Below, one piece after another: positions 44,701 to 53,932 of a DNA stretch of 64,000 nucleotides (positions within the stretch are counted from its first letter, which is position 1; each line of letters begins with the position of its first letter). Made by a program: the position numbers and the translations under genes. A model generated the notes under the pieces. The model ran no database searches. It worked only from the letters and a program-made list of their open reading frames with translations, and was not told the origin of the DNA. The DNA comes from Gammaproteobacteria bacterium (GTDB lineage Bacteria; Pseudomonadota; Gammaproteobacteria; Pseudomonadales; Cellvibrionaceae). The stretch covers positions 1,488,001 to 1,552,000 of the forward strand of contig SEBU01000001.1 in NCBI GenBank assembly GCA_004173475.1, given 5' to 3'.

Positions 44701-47700
44701 CGTCGGGCAATTCCAACGTAATTTCTTCAGCATCATCCAATTCATCCTGTGGTTCAAGATCCAGAATCTCTACATCAGATTCAAGAGTTAACACGGGCAA
44801 GTCATTAACATCTACAACATCTGCCTCTGGCAGTGTGGGGATATTCTTTTCATCGAGATTTATCTCTTCACCAAGATCAAAATCATCATCCATTGAAAGA
44901 ATAATTTCTTCCGAATCAATATCGCTGCCAGGGTCACTTGCAAGTGCGTCATCAGTCGTTACATTTTCATCTTCCACATCAGCTAGGCTAATGTCTTCTT
45001 CTGACACGTCTTCATAATCAGCTTCAGCTAGGGGTAATTCGCTATTAATTTCTTCAACGTATTCATCAAGTTTCGGTACGTTTTCAAATTCACTCGTTGC
45101 GAGCTGTTCAAGTATTTCAGGTTCAGCAGTCACATTTGCATTTGCTGCGGCGAGCAAGTCATCCAATGCGTCTACCACCGGTTGCGGTGCCTGCGCTAAA
45201 TTTTGACCGGCGGCTATTGCGTCCACCATATCCAGCAACGCAACATGCGCGGAATTTAAATCGGTACACAATGAGTCCGAGTATTCCAATCGCTCAGCTA
45301 AAATATTGCTGTAGACCTGCTCAAGCTTCTCACCAAAGCTCGCCATTATAGGTAGATAGGCGTGGTGCGCTCCGCGGTTTAAATTACGCAATTCTTCTAG
45401 AACGGGTTTCAACACAGCGACGTTTGATGGTGTTGTTTGCCACTGCGCAATAATATTGTCGGCGTTCAGTAGCAGATTCATTTCCTCTGCCATAAAAATC
45501 GACAGCAGTTCTGGATCTACAGCCCGCTTGCCGTTCTCATCCAGTTCTTGCTGACGCACCAAAGGCGCAACATGAATTTCACGTAACTCGTGGACGCGCG
45601 CGGTGAATTGATGCAAACGCGGAATCGCGACTATTTCGCCGCGCTCGATTTGTGCAAGACCTGCTTGCGTGTAAGTTACTGCATCGCGAAGCAACTGCAA
45701 CATATCGTCATTGATGACGACGTGATATGAACGTAATTCTTTTACAAATTTTTCCAGCGGTGCTGCAAGTTCAGCAATCGGCGTAATTTCTGCCATGTGT
45801 GCACTACCCTTAAGGGTATGCAATGCACGTTGAACCGCATCGCTCGGCGCTTCGTAAACCGGCGCTTCCGCTTCCATGTGCGTAATAAATTCTTCCAATG
45901 TTTGTAGGTGGGTTTGCGCCTCGGCGCCAAATATATCCCACAATTGTCCGTCCGAATCGTCGGTGGATTCTTCAGCTGTCATGACCGGTTGCGCATTTTT
46001 GAAATCTAGCTCAGCATCAACCACCGCATCCTGCGAGTAGATGCTGGTTAATGTATCCGCATCTGGAGCGAAATCTTCAAGTGCATCACCCAATTCGATC
46101 GAGCTGTTGCCGTCGTCTTCGCGATAATTTTCTTCATCATATTCAGCATCGATCCCTTCGATAGTATCGTTTTCATCAAGGTCTTTATTGCTACCATCGA
46201 ACGTATTGCCAATTAATTCTGCAGGCACCTCACCTTCAGCAAGCGCTCTGGCAAGGTCACGATAATGCAGGCTCAATTCTAAATGTGGTGTAGGTAATTT
46301 TTTGCTAAATGCCGCAATCATGTCTGGCAATATTGCACGAGCTTTTTCAATGATGAGAACGTGCGGTTCACCAGGCTCAATAGTTTTATCAAGCACACGG
46401 TTCAACATATTTTCAATGGACCAAGCCAACTCACCTATATCAGTAGCCCCTACCATCCGGCCGCTTCCTTTCAAGGTGTGGAATGCGCGTCGGAACTCAG
46501 TTAATGCTTCGCCGTCTTCAAAGTTTTTTGCCCAGATTGGAAAATATTCCGCTATAGCTCCTAAAACTTCGCCGGCCTCTTCAACAAAAATTTCGATAAT
46601 TTCATCGTCGATATAATTGTCGTCGTCTTCATCAATTACTTGCGCTATTTCGGTAGTCGCAGAAGATGCATCCACTTCGGTCACTGATGATGCGGTTTCA
46701 AATTCTTCTTGCGTGTTTACAGTGTCAGAAATATTTTCTGCCGCATAGGCGTGACTTAATGTTTTCTCATCATCTTCTGAAGATTCAGCGACATCTTCCG
46801 CTTTCCTCGATGCTGAATCAGAGAGAATCGGGCCCAGCATTTCCGTTGAAACTAAAATGCGCGTTTCGGGGTATGGATAATGATTGCCAATGGACGGCGC
46901 TGTATTTTTCAGTAAGTTAGGCGAGTGCTCTTCAGTAGATGTTCCCGGAACGTCTTCATCAGACGCTTGGGAAGCTTGCTCACCTTGAAGTGCGGATTCA
47001 TAAGCAGCGGCCAGGTTTGCTTCGTCATCTGCCGCAGCTTCAAACGTAGTGTGAAGATCAGGTTCGGATAAACCTAAACGTGCAGCATTAAGTTCAGCTG
47101 CGGTTAAATCTGCGCGAGTAACTTTTGCAACAGCGTAACCAAGTGCCGCCACACTTTCTTCAGCCACTGTGAGCAGCAAATCGTTTTCTTCTTTCGAGCT
47201 TCCGCCGCTCAAACGCTCTAAATAATATTCAACACTGGTAATAGCATCAGCAAGCGTATCGAGTGACGACCACTGCGGAGTAAATTCTTTTACCAACAAT
47301 TGTTCTTCAATATAACGCGCACAAGCACCTAAAATCCTCGCAGCGCGTGGCAGAGGCATTATTTCCAGACCACCGCGAATTTCACGTAAGGTTTCCGGAA
47401 CATTTTGTAAATGCACACGATCCCATTGCGAAGCGATGTATTCAATAATGGCGTCTTTCGCGTGCTCTAATCCGTTACGCGATTCGCGCAACACAGATTC
47501 TTTTGCGCGCGTGAGGGTAATGTCACCTTCACTAGATGGTGAATCATTATTGCCGCTCGCGGTTTGCTGTTGAGCCAAACTATCAAGCGAGTCTTCAATC
47601 TCAATAACTTTACTTGCAATAGACATAAGTTGATCTTGCGATAACTGACTGTCCGAATTGGCAACCATTTCAAGCGCAGCACCTTGCTCAAGCACTTGTT

Positions 47701-48835
47701 TGCGCAAATCACCGAGGCCAAGTACTGCCATGGTATCGCCGATACGTTTAACTACTGGTAGTGCATCGTTTAACGCGCTTTGTGAATCACCGCCCGACAA
47801 ACAAACATCTAACGCATGCTTAATAATATCCAGCTCAGTTTTAAGTGCTTCAACGACTGAACGCATAGCTTCCGGATCGGGAGCGGACAAAATATTCGAA
47901 GTGTCGTCACCGGATTCTTTACCTTCAATCAGGGCTTCATCTAAATGATAGGTCTCATAAACACGTCTTAAATGAGAATCGGGCTTTAATGACGGAGCGT
48001 GTTTACCCGCGCGCGCAACGTAATAAAGTAAGTTTTTAATCAGCTCATCATTGGTGTATGAGTTGAGCGCTTTAGTACCGTGTACCGCAAGGACTTTTAT
48101 TTCTTTATCGAGCTGGCGCAACAAATTTTTAATCGCAACGCTCATTTCAAGCGCGTCAATTTCCAATGCTTCGGCCAACGCCAAACAAATATCCCACAAG
48201 GCATGACGTGCTGTGCCTTGGGTTAACTTGTGAAGACGATTGAACGCTTTTTGCAGATAGGCGAGATTTTCATCGCTATTAACCGAGCGAATATATCCCG
48301 CAGCAGCGTATTGATACATTTGACGCAACTTGAGCGCCATAGATTGAAATTGAACATTATCGTGCGCTGCATGTGAGCGAATACCGGTAACTTTTTTTGC
48401 GGGCGCCAAGTTGGGAACAAATAGTTTGGTATCGGTAAATAAACTTTCGCCGCGCACAGCTCGCAGGTCGTTTAATAAAGGCAGAACAACGAGAGGATTA
48501 TCTTTGCGAGTTGTTTTTACTTGATCGAGATAAACCGGGAATTGCAGAATCGCGCGCATTAAAACTTCTTGCGCTTCGGCAGTATTACCGACCGTGCCTT
48601 GAATCATCGCTTGGGTTAATTTTTCCATTTCTTCGGCGAGCATGGCTGCACCAAAGAACTCCACCATTTGCAAGCTGCCGTGAACCTGGTGAATGTGAGT
48701 CAAGCAAAAGCGTATGCGCACTGCATCTTTTGGATTTTCAACATAGGCTTCAAGTGCTTGTCGCGCTTCTTTCAAGGTTTCGCCAATTTCGTGAATCAGC
48801 CAATCCAGCGCGGCAAAATTGCGATTATCTGCCAT
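41717..48835 (-). CDS. chpA: ChpA, giant CheA-type hybrid kinase of twitching motility
   Basis: A 2372-residue kinase. The N-terminal half has several Hpt-like modules. Clear His-type phosphoacceptors are in H-T-L-K-G-S (twice) and H-T-F-K-G-G (once), with a V-H-G-S site near residue 52 and degenerate modules lacking the His. A very acidic linker of about 270 residues (about 44300-45115) separates the Hpt block from the last Hpt and the catalytic core. That core holds the dimerisation domain, an HATPase with N-A-V-D-H-G-I-E-S-P and G-R-G-V-G-M-D-V-V, a CheW-like domain, and a C-terminal receiver (about 2246-2372) with phospho-Asp2298. It phosphorylates PilG and PilH. Length is close to the 2472-residue P. 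aeruginosa protein. Confidence 0.97.
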   Translation of the reverse strand: MADNRNFAALDWLIHEIGETLKEARQALEAYVENPKDAVRIRFCLTHIHQVHGSLQMVEFFGAAMLAEEMEKLTQAMIQGTVGNTAEAQEVLMRAILQFPVYLDQVKTTRKDNPLVVLPLLNDLRAVRGESLFTDTKLFVPNLAPAKKVTGIRSHAAHDNVQFQSMALKLRQMYQYAAAGYIRSVNSDENLAYLQKAFNRLHKLTQGTARHALWDICLALAEALEIDALEMSVAIKNLLRQLDKEIKVLAVHGTKALNSYTNDELIKNLLYYVARAGKHAPSLKPDSHLRRVYETYHLDEALIEGKESGDDTSNILSAPDPEAMRSVVEALKTELDIIKHALDVCLSGGDSQSALNDALPVVKRIGDTMAVLGLGDLRKQVLEQGAALEMVANSDSQLSQDQLMSIASKVIEIEDSLDSLAQQQTASGNNDSPSSEGDITLTRAKESVLRESRNGLEHAKDAIIEYIASQWDRVHLQNVPETLREIRGGLEIMPLPRAARILGACARYIEEQLLVKEFTPQWSSLDTLADAITSVEYYLERLSGGSSKEENDLLLTVAEESVAALGYAVAKVTRADLTAAELNAARLGLSEPDLHTTFEAAADDEANLAAAYESALQGEQASQASDEDVPGTSTEEHSPNLLKNTAPSIGNHYPYPETRILVSTEMLGPILSDSASRKAEDVAESSEDDEKTLSHAYAAENISDTVNTQEEFETASSVTEVDASSATTEIAQVIDEDDDNYIDDEIIEIFVEEAGEVLGAIAEYFPIWAKNFEDGEALTEFRRAFHTLKGSGRMVGATDIGELAWSIENMLNRVLDKTIEPGEPHVLIIEKARAILPDMIAAFSKKLPTPHLELSLHYRDLARALAEGEVPAELIGNTFDGSNKDLDENDTIEGIDAEYDEENYREDDGNSSIELGDALEDFAPDADTLTSIYSQDAVVDAELDFKNAQPVMTAEESTDDSDGQLWDIFGAEAQTHLQTLEEFITHMEAEAPVYEAPSDAVQRALHTLKGSAHMAEITPIAELAAPLEKFVKELRSYHVVINDDMLQLLRDAVTYTQAGLAQIERGEIVAIPRLHQFTARVHELREIHVAPLVRQQELDENGKRAVDPELLSIFMAEEMNLLLNADNIIAQWQTTPSNVAVLKPVLEELRNLNRGAHHAYLPIMASFGEKLEQVYSNILAERLEYSDSLCTDLNSAHVALLDMVDAIAAGQNLAQAPQPVVDALDDLLAAANANVTAEPEILEQLATSEFENVPKLDEYVEEINSELPLAEADYEDVSEEDISLADVEDENVTTDDALASDPGSDIDSEEIILSMDDDFDLGEEINLDEKNIPTLPEADVVDVNDLPVLTLESDVEILDLEPQDELDDAEEITLELPDETSDISDSEEIESVGDIVGDIEVEDASENELGDEPDQQELGEAAALENVDDEIEWDNQEELEPIVIEDDVVFEDQSDLEGFPALEDSEVEILLDDDEIIEDEADEIELGLNEEIDSDEELVDEINIEAISAVTPAIAAPPIIQRNNDQAPPIKVAQRSSHNDVNDEDYDPEIIEIFIEEAAELLEDMERALHEWQEDWTNTESVEELKRCLHTFKGGARLAGLSNLGDLSHDYETMLIEMDADAELDQNFFKQLNTYQDQLHSGVDAVRNGLVEQVANESADTSYAEADEEPLEQEAQFEAVDEEEQAQKVEYSRPSLVVDNDRRIADLGDPNKKPNVLTFAPKPKAPSAPLPKIPGAEFGGSRQGSSGPAQVQHLAARRAGPQEVVKVSAELLEELVNLAGETSISRGRMEQQVSDLGSSIEEMDATIHRLQEQLRRLDIETEAQVLFRQEQMMQHEQFDPLEMDRYSQLQQLSRSLIESASDLMDLKYTLADKTRDTETLLLQQSRINTDLQEGLMRSRMVPFSRLVPRLRRIVRQAATELGKEVEFELDNVEGELDRTVLERMVAPLEHMLRNAVDHGIESPEARSAAGKPVEGRIVLSLGREGGDVMLRLADDGRGINLQRVREKAIERGLMAEDAPLSDQDLMQFILHAGFSTADKVTQISGRGVGMDVVHSEIKQLGGAMFIDSRWGEGTEFTIRLPFTVSVNRALMVQIGDDLYAIPLNTIEGIVRVSPFELEHYYQDPDARFDYAGDNYLVRYLGNMLDSDAVPKLDGQSLPLPVILVRSTENTVALQVDRLLGSREIVVKTLGAQFSSVRGVSGATVTGDGSVVVILDLHALIREQLALGLNRAILLDAPAAPVEEEQVEKVVMVVDDSVTVRKVTGRFLEREGFRVITAKDGVEALQLLQDHIPDVMLLDIEMPRMDGFEVAKNVRTSSRLRDIPIIMITSRTGEKHREHAFELGVNKYMGKPYQEDLLLSNIQELIKSAVKNG

Positions 48836-48893
48836 GTGGTGTATTCCCCTTTGGTATTCTCACACCACACGTTTTTCGTATGGCAGGTGCATG

Positions 48894-49742
48894 TTATGCG
48901 TGTACGTAAACTTGTACTTCGTCAGCTGATGCGCGTTGCATTTGCGGATGATCCCAATCAGTCACTTCACCAAGGCCGGTAACCAAAATGCCACCCGGTT
49001 TAAGGTGATCTGAAAGCGCATTCAAAATATCGCGACGCAACCAGCGACGAAAATACACCAATATATTTTGGCAAAAAATCACATCGACTTTTACGCCGGG
49101 CAAATTATTGTGGTTGATAATATTTGCTTGGGTGAAACAAACTCGCTCACGTAAACGACTGACAATTTCATAATTGCCGTCCGTCATTTGTTTAGTGTAG
49201 CGCTTAAATTCTTCTGCTTTGCCCGCTTCAATTTTACGTTTGGCGTAGCGACCTTTACGTGCAGTCGCAAGCGCTGACATGCTTAAATCGAATGCGGTAA
49301 TTCCGTAATAAGGGTTGAGCGCGGCCAGTTCGAAACAATCATTAATGACCATTGCCAAGGAGTAGGCTTCCTCTCCGGTCGCGCAGCCAACGCTCCATAC
49401 ATCAAAACTTTGTGAAAGCGATTGGTTGTTAATTTTGTGTTGCAGATAGCGACGCACATATTCCACTGACGGACGATGACGAAAGAAACTCGTTTCCTTC
49501 ACCGCAATGCGATCAATAATGACGGTCCACTCCAACATCCCAGCGGCACCATTAGTCACCTGCTGGTAATACTGATCGTAATCATCAATACCAAGCTCGC
49601 GCATACGCGAGGAAATTTGTGATTCCAACAAGGCCTTGTGTTGTGGAACTAATTGCATGCCCGTGCGCTCTTCGAGCAACTTGCACCATTGTGCGAATTG
49701 CTCAAGCGAGAGTGACGGCAAAGTACGTAGTGACCAACCCAT
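48894..49742 (-). CDS. pilK: PilK, CheR-type methyltransferase
   Basis: A 282-residue CheR protein. An N-terminal helical domain (W-C-K-L-L-E-E-R-T-G) precedes a SAM-binding domain with V-G-C-A-T-G-E-E-A-Y-S-L and V-I-F-C-Q-N-I-L-V-Y-F. It methylates glutamates of the receptor PilJ. The ribosome site is weak (TTAGGT). It lies between pilJ and chpA as in P. aeruginosa. Confidence 0.94.
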   Translation of the reverse strand: MGWSLRTLPSLSLEQFAQWCKLLEERTGMQLVPQHKALLESQISSRMRELGIDDYDQYYQQVTNGAAGMLEWTVIIDRIAVKETSFFRHRPSVEYVRRYLQHKINNQSLSQSFDVWSVGCATGEEAYSLAMVINDCFELAALNPYYGITAFDLSMSALATARKGRYAKRKIEAGKAEEFKRYTKQMTDGNYEIVSRLRERVCFTQANIINHNNLPGVKVDVIFCQNILVYFRRWLRRDILNALSDHLKPGGILVTGLGEVTDWDHPQMQRASADEVQVYVHA

Positions 49743-49804
49743 AACAAATACCTAATCAACGCCTACTCAACTGAACCATACCGACTGGCAAGCGCTAATA
49801 CGGA

Positions 49805-51961
49805 TTAAGCTTTTGCTTGATGTGGATAAACATCGTCATCCAGCGAGCTGGAATCCAGATCTAAATCCATATCCGAGGCCAGGTCGTGACTTGCAGGAGT
49901 TTGTTTTGGCGTTAGTTTATGACTGTGAGTGTCGCTCGCAACGTCCTCTTCAGGCAGTTTGAAACCTGCTACGGATTCACGTAGATCGAGCGCCATTTCG
50001 GCAAGGTTACCAATCGACTGAGCGGTAGCTGATGTACCGGCAGACGTTTGGGTAGTAATTTCCTGGATCACGTTCATCGTGTTAGAAATGTGACCCGCAG
50101 ACGAGGCTTGTTGGCGAGCTGCGTTCGAAATGTTCTGGATCAACTCAGCCAAGCTGCTTGATACGTTTTCAATTTCTTCCAGTGCCACACCCGCATCCTG
50201 TGCGAGGCGTGCACCGCGCACCACTTCAGACGTGGTTTGTTCCATCGAAATTACCGCTTCGTTGGTGTCGTTCTGAATGGTTTTTACGAGTGCTTCAATT
50301 TGCTTGGTTGCTGCTGCGGAACGTTCCGCAAGGCGTTGAACTTCGTCCGCTACCACCGCGAAACCGCGGCCCGCGTCACCGGCCATCGATGCCTGAATTG
50401 CCGCGTTAAGTGCGAGGATGTTCGTTTGGTCCGCAATGTCATTAATCAAACTTACGATATCACCGATCTCTTGTGACGATTCACCGAGGCGTTTAATACG
50501 TTTGGAAGTATCTTGGATCTGCTCACGGATTGTATCCATCCCGTGAATGGTGTTTTGTACCACTTTCGCGCCGTTACCGGCGATTGATACCGCACGTTCC
50601 GCTACCGCTGCCGATTCGGCGGCGTTCGCAGATACCTGGTCAATGGTCACGGCCATTTCGTTTACCGCGGCTGATGCCCCGGCAATTTCTTGCGCCTGGT
50701 GTTCAGACGCTTCAGCGAGATGAAGTGCAGTTTGCTGTGTTTCTTGTGCAGCGGCCGATACGTTTACAGCCGTTTCGTTGATTCGCGCTACCAGAATACG
50801 GAGCTGGTCGATGGTGAAGTTAATAGAATCGGCGATCGCACCAGTGAAGTCCTCGGTTACGGTTGCGGTTGTTGTCAGGTCACCGTCCGCAAGGTCGGCC
50901 AGTTCGTCGAGAAGACGCAAAATCGCCGTTTGGTTACGCTCATTGGTTTCGGCTGTATGAACTAGACGTTTACGAGTACCGCTCAGAATGTTGAAGCCGA
51001 TAACTGCCAAACAAATCAAAAATATCACTGCCGTTGCGATGGAAACTTTGCTGTTAATGGGACGTGAGCCGGAAAGACCTGCAATGTTGTCAGAAATGTC
51101 AGCAAGCGCTTGTAGAAGTTGCGGAGATTCGTTCAGAAGCGCGTCGGATGCCTGACGTGCGCGGAACAGAGTTGATGAACCTTCAAACATTTCCTGAACC
51201 GACTTATTTACACCGTCATAGAGTTTGGTGATTTTGTCCAGACTGGCACGAGCACTTGTATCGGTAACACGGGAAATATGCATCATGCTATCCCCTTCTT
51301 TCATACCGCGAAGCATACGACCGTAAACGTTGGCGTCAGTGTTAAATTGGTCGGCTGCCGCTGCTGCGTCTGTATCGCCGCGCAACATTTTATCCACGTT
51401 ACGACCTATACGTTCGGCACGCCATGACTGCAACTGTGCTTCGGAAATCTGGTCCGCTGGTGCTTTGGAATCCAACAAGATTTCCACGATGTTCGTGTGT
51501 TCCGCCTGCAAGCTTGGAAGGTTGGCGTTCAGCCCTTTACCAACGCCGTTAAGCGTTACGATCAAATCTTTGTTTTTTACGATGTCCTGCGCGTTATTTT
51601 TAGCGCGAGCCCAAACTGCAGCGTAGGCCGAAAATTGCGTTTGCAGTGTTTTGGCTGTTTTTGGGTCGGCGGCACGCAATTGGTTCCAGGACGTGTCCAT
51701 TCTGGTGATTACGTTCGACAGTTCGCCAAACGCTTTTTCGCTGCCTGAAGTAGCATCACGAGACAAAGCGGTGAGTCGGTAGGCCTGTGCACGCAATTCC
51801 GCAACCTGTTGTAGGTTGTTCTGGTCTTTCACACCATCGCTGTACACTATATAGCCCGTAATAAAGAACGCTATCAGTGATATCGCACCCAAAATCACGG
51901 CAAAGAAAATGCCGGGATTTGCTTTGTACGAACTCACCAAACTCTTTGAATCTGCTTTCAT
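49805..51961 (-). CDS. pilJ: PilJ, methyl-accepting chemoreceptor for type IV pili
   Basis: A 718-residue receptor with a membrane helix at about 18-40, a periplasmic sensing region (about 41-300) and a second helix near 303-325. A HAMP-like segment leads to the long signalling coiled coil with the hairpin tip [16 protein letters not shown]. The C-terminal tail is Asp/Ser-rich. It couples pilus-surface events to ChpA through PilI. An AGGAGC site lies seven bases before ATG. Confidence 0.96.
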   Translation of the reverse strand: MKADSKSLVSSYKANPGIFFAVILGAISLIAFFITGYIVYSDGVKDQNNLQQVAELRAQAYRLTALSRDATSGSEKAFGELSNVITRMDTSWNQLRAADPKTAKTLQTQFSAYAAVWARAKNNAQDIVKNKDLIVTLNGVGKGLNANLPSLQAEHTNIVEILLDSKAPADQISEAQLQSWRAERIGRNVDKMLRGDTDAAAAADQFNTDANVYGRMLRGMKEGDSMMHISRVTDTSARASLDKITKLYDGVNKSVQEMFEGSSTLFRARQASDALLNESPQLLQALADISDNIAGLSGSRPINSKVSIATAVIFLICLAVIGFNILSGTRKRLVHTAETNERNQTAILRLLDELADLADGDLTTTATVTEDFTGAIADSINFTIDQLRILVARINETAVNVSAAAQETQQTALHLAEASEHQAQEIAGASAAVNEMAVTIDQVSANAAESAAVAERAVSIAGNGAKVVQNTIHGMDTIREQIQDTSKRIKRLGESSQEIGDIVSLINDIADQTNILALNAAIQASMAGDAGRGFAVVADEVQRLAERSAAATKQIEALVKTIQNDTNEAVISMEQTTSEVVRGARLAQDAGVALEEIENVSSSLAELIQNISNAARQQASSAGHISNTMNVIQEITTQTSAGTSATAQSIGNLAEMALDLRESVAGFKLPEEDVASDTHSHKLTPKQTPASHDLASDMDLDLDSSSLDDDVYPHQAKA

Positions 51962-52053
51962 CTAGATGCTCCTGACAAACACTACATTTTAATTTTTATC
52001 AAACGGATGAAACCCAATCTCTCTCTTCACCCGATAATTCATTCCCAGCCGGT

Positions 52054-52596
52054 CTAGCTTTTGGCTGCGTTGATAAAACGTGGATCTTCCGCCAACAACG
52101 CCGGTCTGAATAGCGACCACTGCTGCTGACCCGAGGGATAACTCCCGGTCACAAACGGTAATATGTTCTCTGCTACAGGCCCGGCCTGGTCACGGTATTC
52201 ATCCATAGGGAAATGTTGCATCCCGAATACTTGATCGACCATTAAACCTGAATAGAGTGTTTCAGTTTCCAAAATCAGAACGCGGCGCTGCTTGCGTGCA
52301 CTGACCAAGCGGTCACCGAAATAAACGGCGAGATCAAAAAGCGGTAGAAGACGGCCACGTACGTTGGCGACCCCTTTAACCCACGGCTGTACGCCTGGCA
52401 AGTGAGTGTAACTGGGAACCTCCAGCATTTCGGAAACCTCACCAATCGGCGCAACGAAATAGCTACCCATCAACGAGAAACCAATGCCGCTCCACATAGG
52501 GCGGATATCCGTCTGCGCTGGCAAGCCACGTGCCGTTGCGCGGCTGCGCTGAGCTAAATCAATTAGCGCCTCGAAAGCCGCTTGGGGTTCAGACAT
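52054..52596 (-). CDS. pilI: PilI, CheW-type adaptor
   Basis: A 180-residue CheW-domain protein containing the PilI-like start (A-F-E-A-L-I-D-L-A-Q-R-S-R) and G-L-P-A-Q, then P-G-V-Q-P-W-V-K-G-V-A-N-V-R-G. It bridges PilJ and ChpA. The frame is open 21 codons upstream, but ATG 52596 matches the Pseudomonas N-terminus and has GGAA ten bases before it. Confidence 0.93.
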   Translation of the reverse strand: MSEPQAAFEALIDLAQRSRATARGLPAQTDIRPMWSGIGFSLMGSYFVAPIGEVSEMLEVPSYTHLPGVQPWVKGVANVRGRLLPLFDLAVYFGDRLVSARKQRRVLILETETLYSGLMVDQVFGMQHFPMDEYRDQAGPVAENILPFVTGSYPSGQQQWSLFRPALLAEDPRFINAAKS

Positions 52597-52702
52597 AAAA
52601 AGTATTCCATCTCTTCCAACATCACTCGTAGCCTTCTGGCGTGGTGATAATGAACACATTTCAAATTATTGTAGGCAAAGTTTGAACTCGCGCACAAAAA
52701 AC

Positions 52703-53065
52703 TTAGCGCATGACCTCTGCCATGGCCGCCATAAGCACATCAGGCGTAATGGGTTTTGCCAAATAGGCTTTCGCGCCTTGACGCATTCCCCATACACGGT
52801 CAGTTTGCTGGTCTTTAGTGGTAACTATAATCACCGGAATATTGGCCGTTTCAGGTAACTTGGACAACTGGCGAGTGGCCTGGAAGCCATTGAGCCCCGG
52901 CATTACAACATCCATAAGTACTAAATCAGGGCGCTCTTTCACAGCGAGTGCGACACCCGCTTCACCATTTTCAGCGGTCAGTACGACGTGACCACTTTTT
53001 TCAAGCATGGTAGTTAATTTGTAAGTTTCAGTAGGAGAGTCATCAATAATTAATACGCGAGCCAT
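52703..53065 (-). CDS. pilH: PilH, single-domain response regulator
   Basis: A 120-residue CheY-like protein: I-I-D-D-S-P at 6-11 (acidic pocket D8-D9), phospho-Asp52 in L-M-D-V-V-M-P-G-L-N-G, and T-T-K and A-K-P-I downstream. In P. aeruginosa PilH tunes or opposes PilG and affects pilus retraction. GGAGC precedes ATG. Confidence 0.95.
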   Translation of the reverse strand: MARVLIIDDSPTETYKLTTMLEKSGHVVLTAENGEAGVALAVKERPDLVLMDVVMPGLNGFQATRQLSKLPETANIPVIIVTTKDQQTDRVWGMRQGAKAYLAKPITPDVLMAAMAEVMR

Positions 53066-53155
53066 AGCTGCTCCAAATAAATCGTAAGTGTTGAGGGTTG
53101 CAGTCCTTTATTAGCATAGTCAATCAATGTTTAATTGCTTGCTTTAATTGCCTGC

Positions 53156-53551
53156 TTAAGATGCTTTTACGTGTTTAACATGCGTTTCAATAGCGTCCAA
53201 AAGTTCGCTTTTGCTAAACGGTTTGGTCAGATATTGGTCCGAACCAACAATACGGCCTTTTGCCTTATCAAAAAGACCGTCTTTACTCGATAGCATAATC
53301 ACGGGAGTGGATTTGAATTCGCTGTTGTTTTTGATTAACGCGCAGGTTTGGTAACCGTCGAGGCGGGGCATCATGATGTCAACAAAAATAATGTCGGGAC
53401 GGCTGTCAGCAATTTTGGCCAAGGCATCAAAACCATCGGTGGCCGTAATCACCATACATCCGGCTTTTTTCAACAAGGTTTCTGCTGTTCGGCGAATGGT
53501 TTTGCTGTCGTCAATAACCATTACTTTCAAGCTCTCTAAACTTACGTCCAT
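53156..53551 (-). CDS. pilG: PilG, single-domain response regulator
   Basis: A 131-residue CheY-like protein nearly identical in its core to P. aeruginosa PilG: V-M-V-I-D-D-S-K-T-I-R, phospho-Asp58 in F-V-D-I-M-M-P-R-L-D-G, and S-S-K-D-G-L-F-D-K-A-K. It promotes pilus extension and feeds cAMP synthesis. The frame is open 13 codons upstream, but ATG 53551 has AAAGG about 11 bases before it and gives the normal N-terminus. It is the first gene of the Pil-Chp operon, divergent from gshB. Confidence 0.95.
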   Translation of the reverse strand: MDVSLESLKVMVIDDSKTIRRTAETLLKKAGCMVITATDGFDALAKIADSRPDIIFVDIMMPRLDGYQTCALIKNNSEFKSTPVIMLSSKDGLFDKAKGRIVGSDQYLTKPFSKSELLDAIETHVKHVKAS

Positions 53552-53932
53552 ACTCTCTAACCTTTCTCTATGTTTATGCGCTATTTGCACGATGTTTTAG
53601 AAACATGCGCCGGACACGGTTGATGCGCCATCGGACTAATTTTATTTACTATTTTCAAACAAGGAAGTGCGCTGCTAATCTCTATGACCGTCAAGTAACC
53701 GTCAGAATACGCCGCCTAAACTTTTAACACAGTTTTTAACCTTTAGCCATAACTACTTGAAACTATGGGCAATTGGTTCTCAATTTTACTTTTTTAGCAC
53801 GTCTGATTCTGAGGAGTCACCGCCTCTGTGTCAGCGCAGAAGTGTGCATAACACCCTTGCTTTAAATGCTCTTAAGACTTAACTTTAGGCCGCATTTCCA
53901 ACAACCGCAATATTCGTAAGTGAGATAATTCA
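53552..53932. promoter_or_regulatory. Divergent promoter region between pilG and gshB
   Basis: These 381 bp hold no gene. For gshB there is a plausible TTGCTT (53857-53862), 17-bp spacer and TAACTT (53880-53885). Two direct copies of ACCGTCA at 53687-53693 and 53698-53704, one helical turn apart, may be a regulator site for the leftward Pil-Chp operon. I see no clear pilG promoter. Confidence 0.5.

Noticed and set aside
44304-45017. Ser-rich plus-strand frames opposite chpA
   Set aside because: They mirror the acidic linker of ChpA (Asp/Glu codons read in antisense) and lie inside an intact 2372-codon gene.
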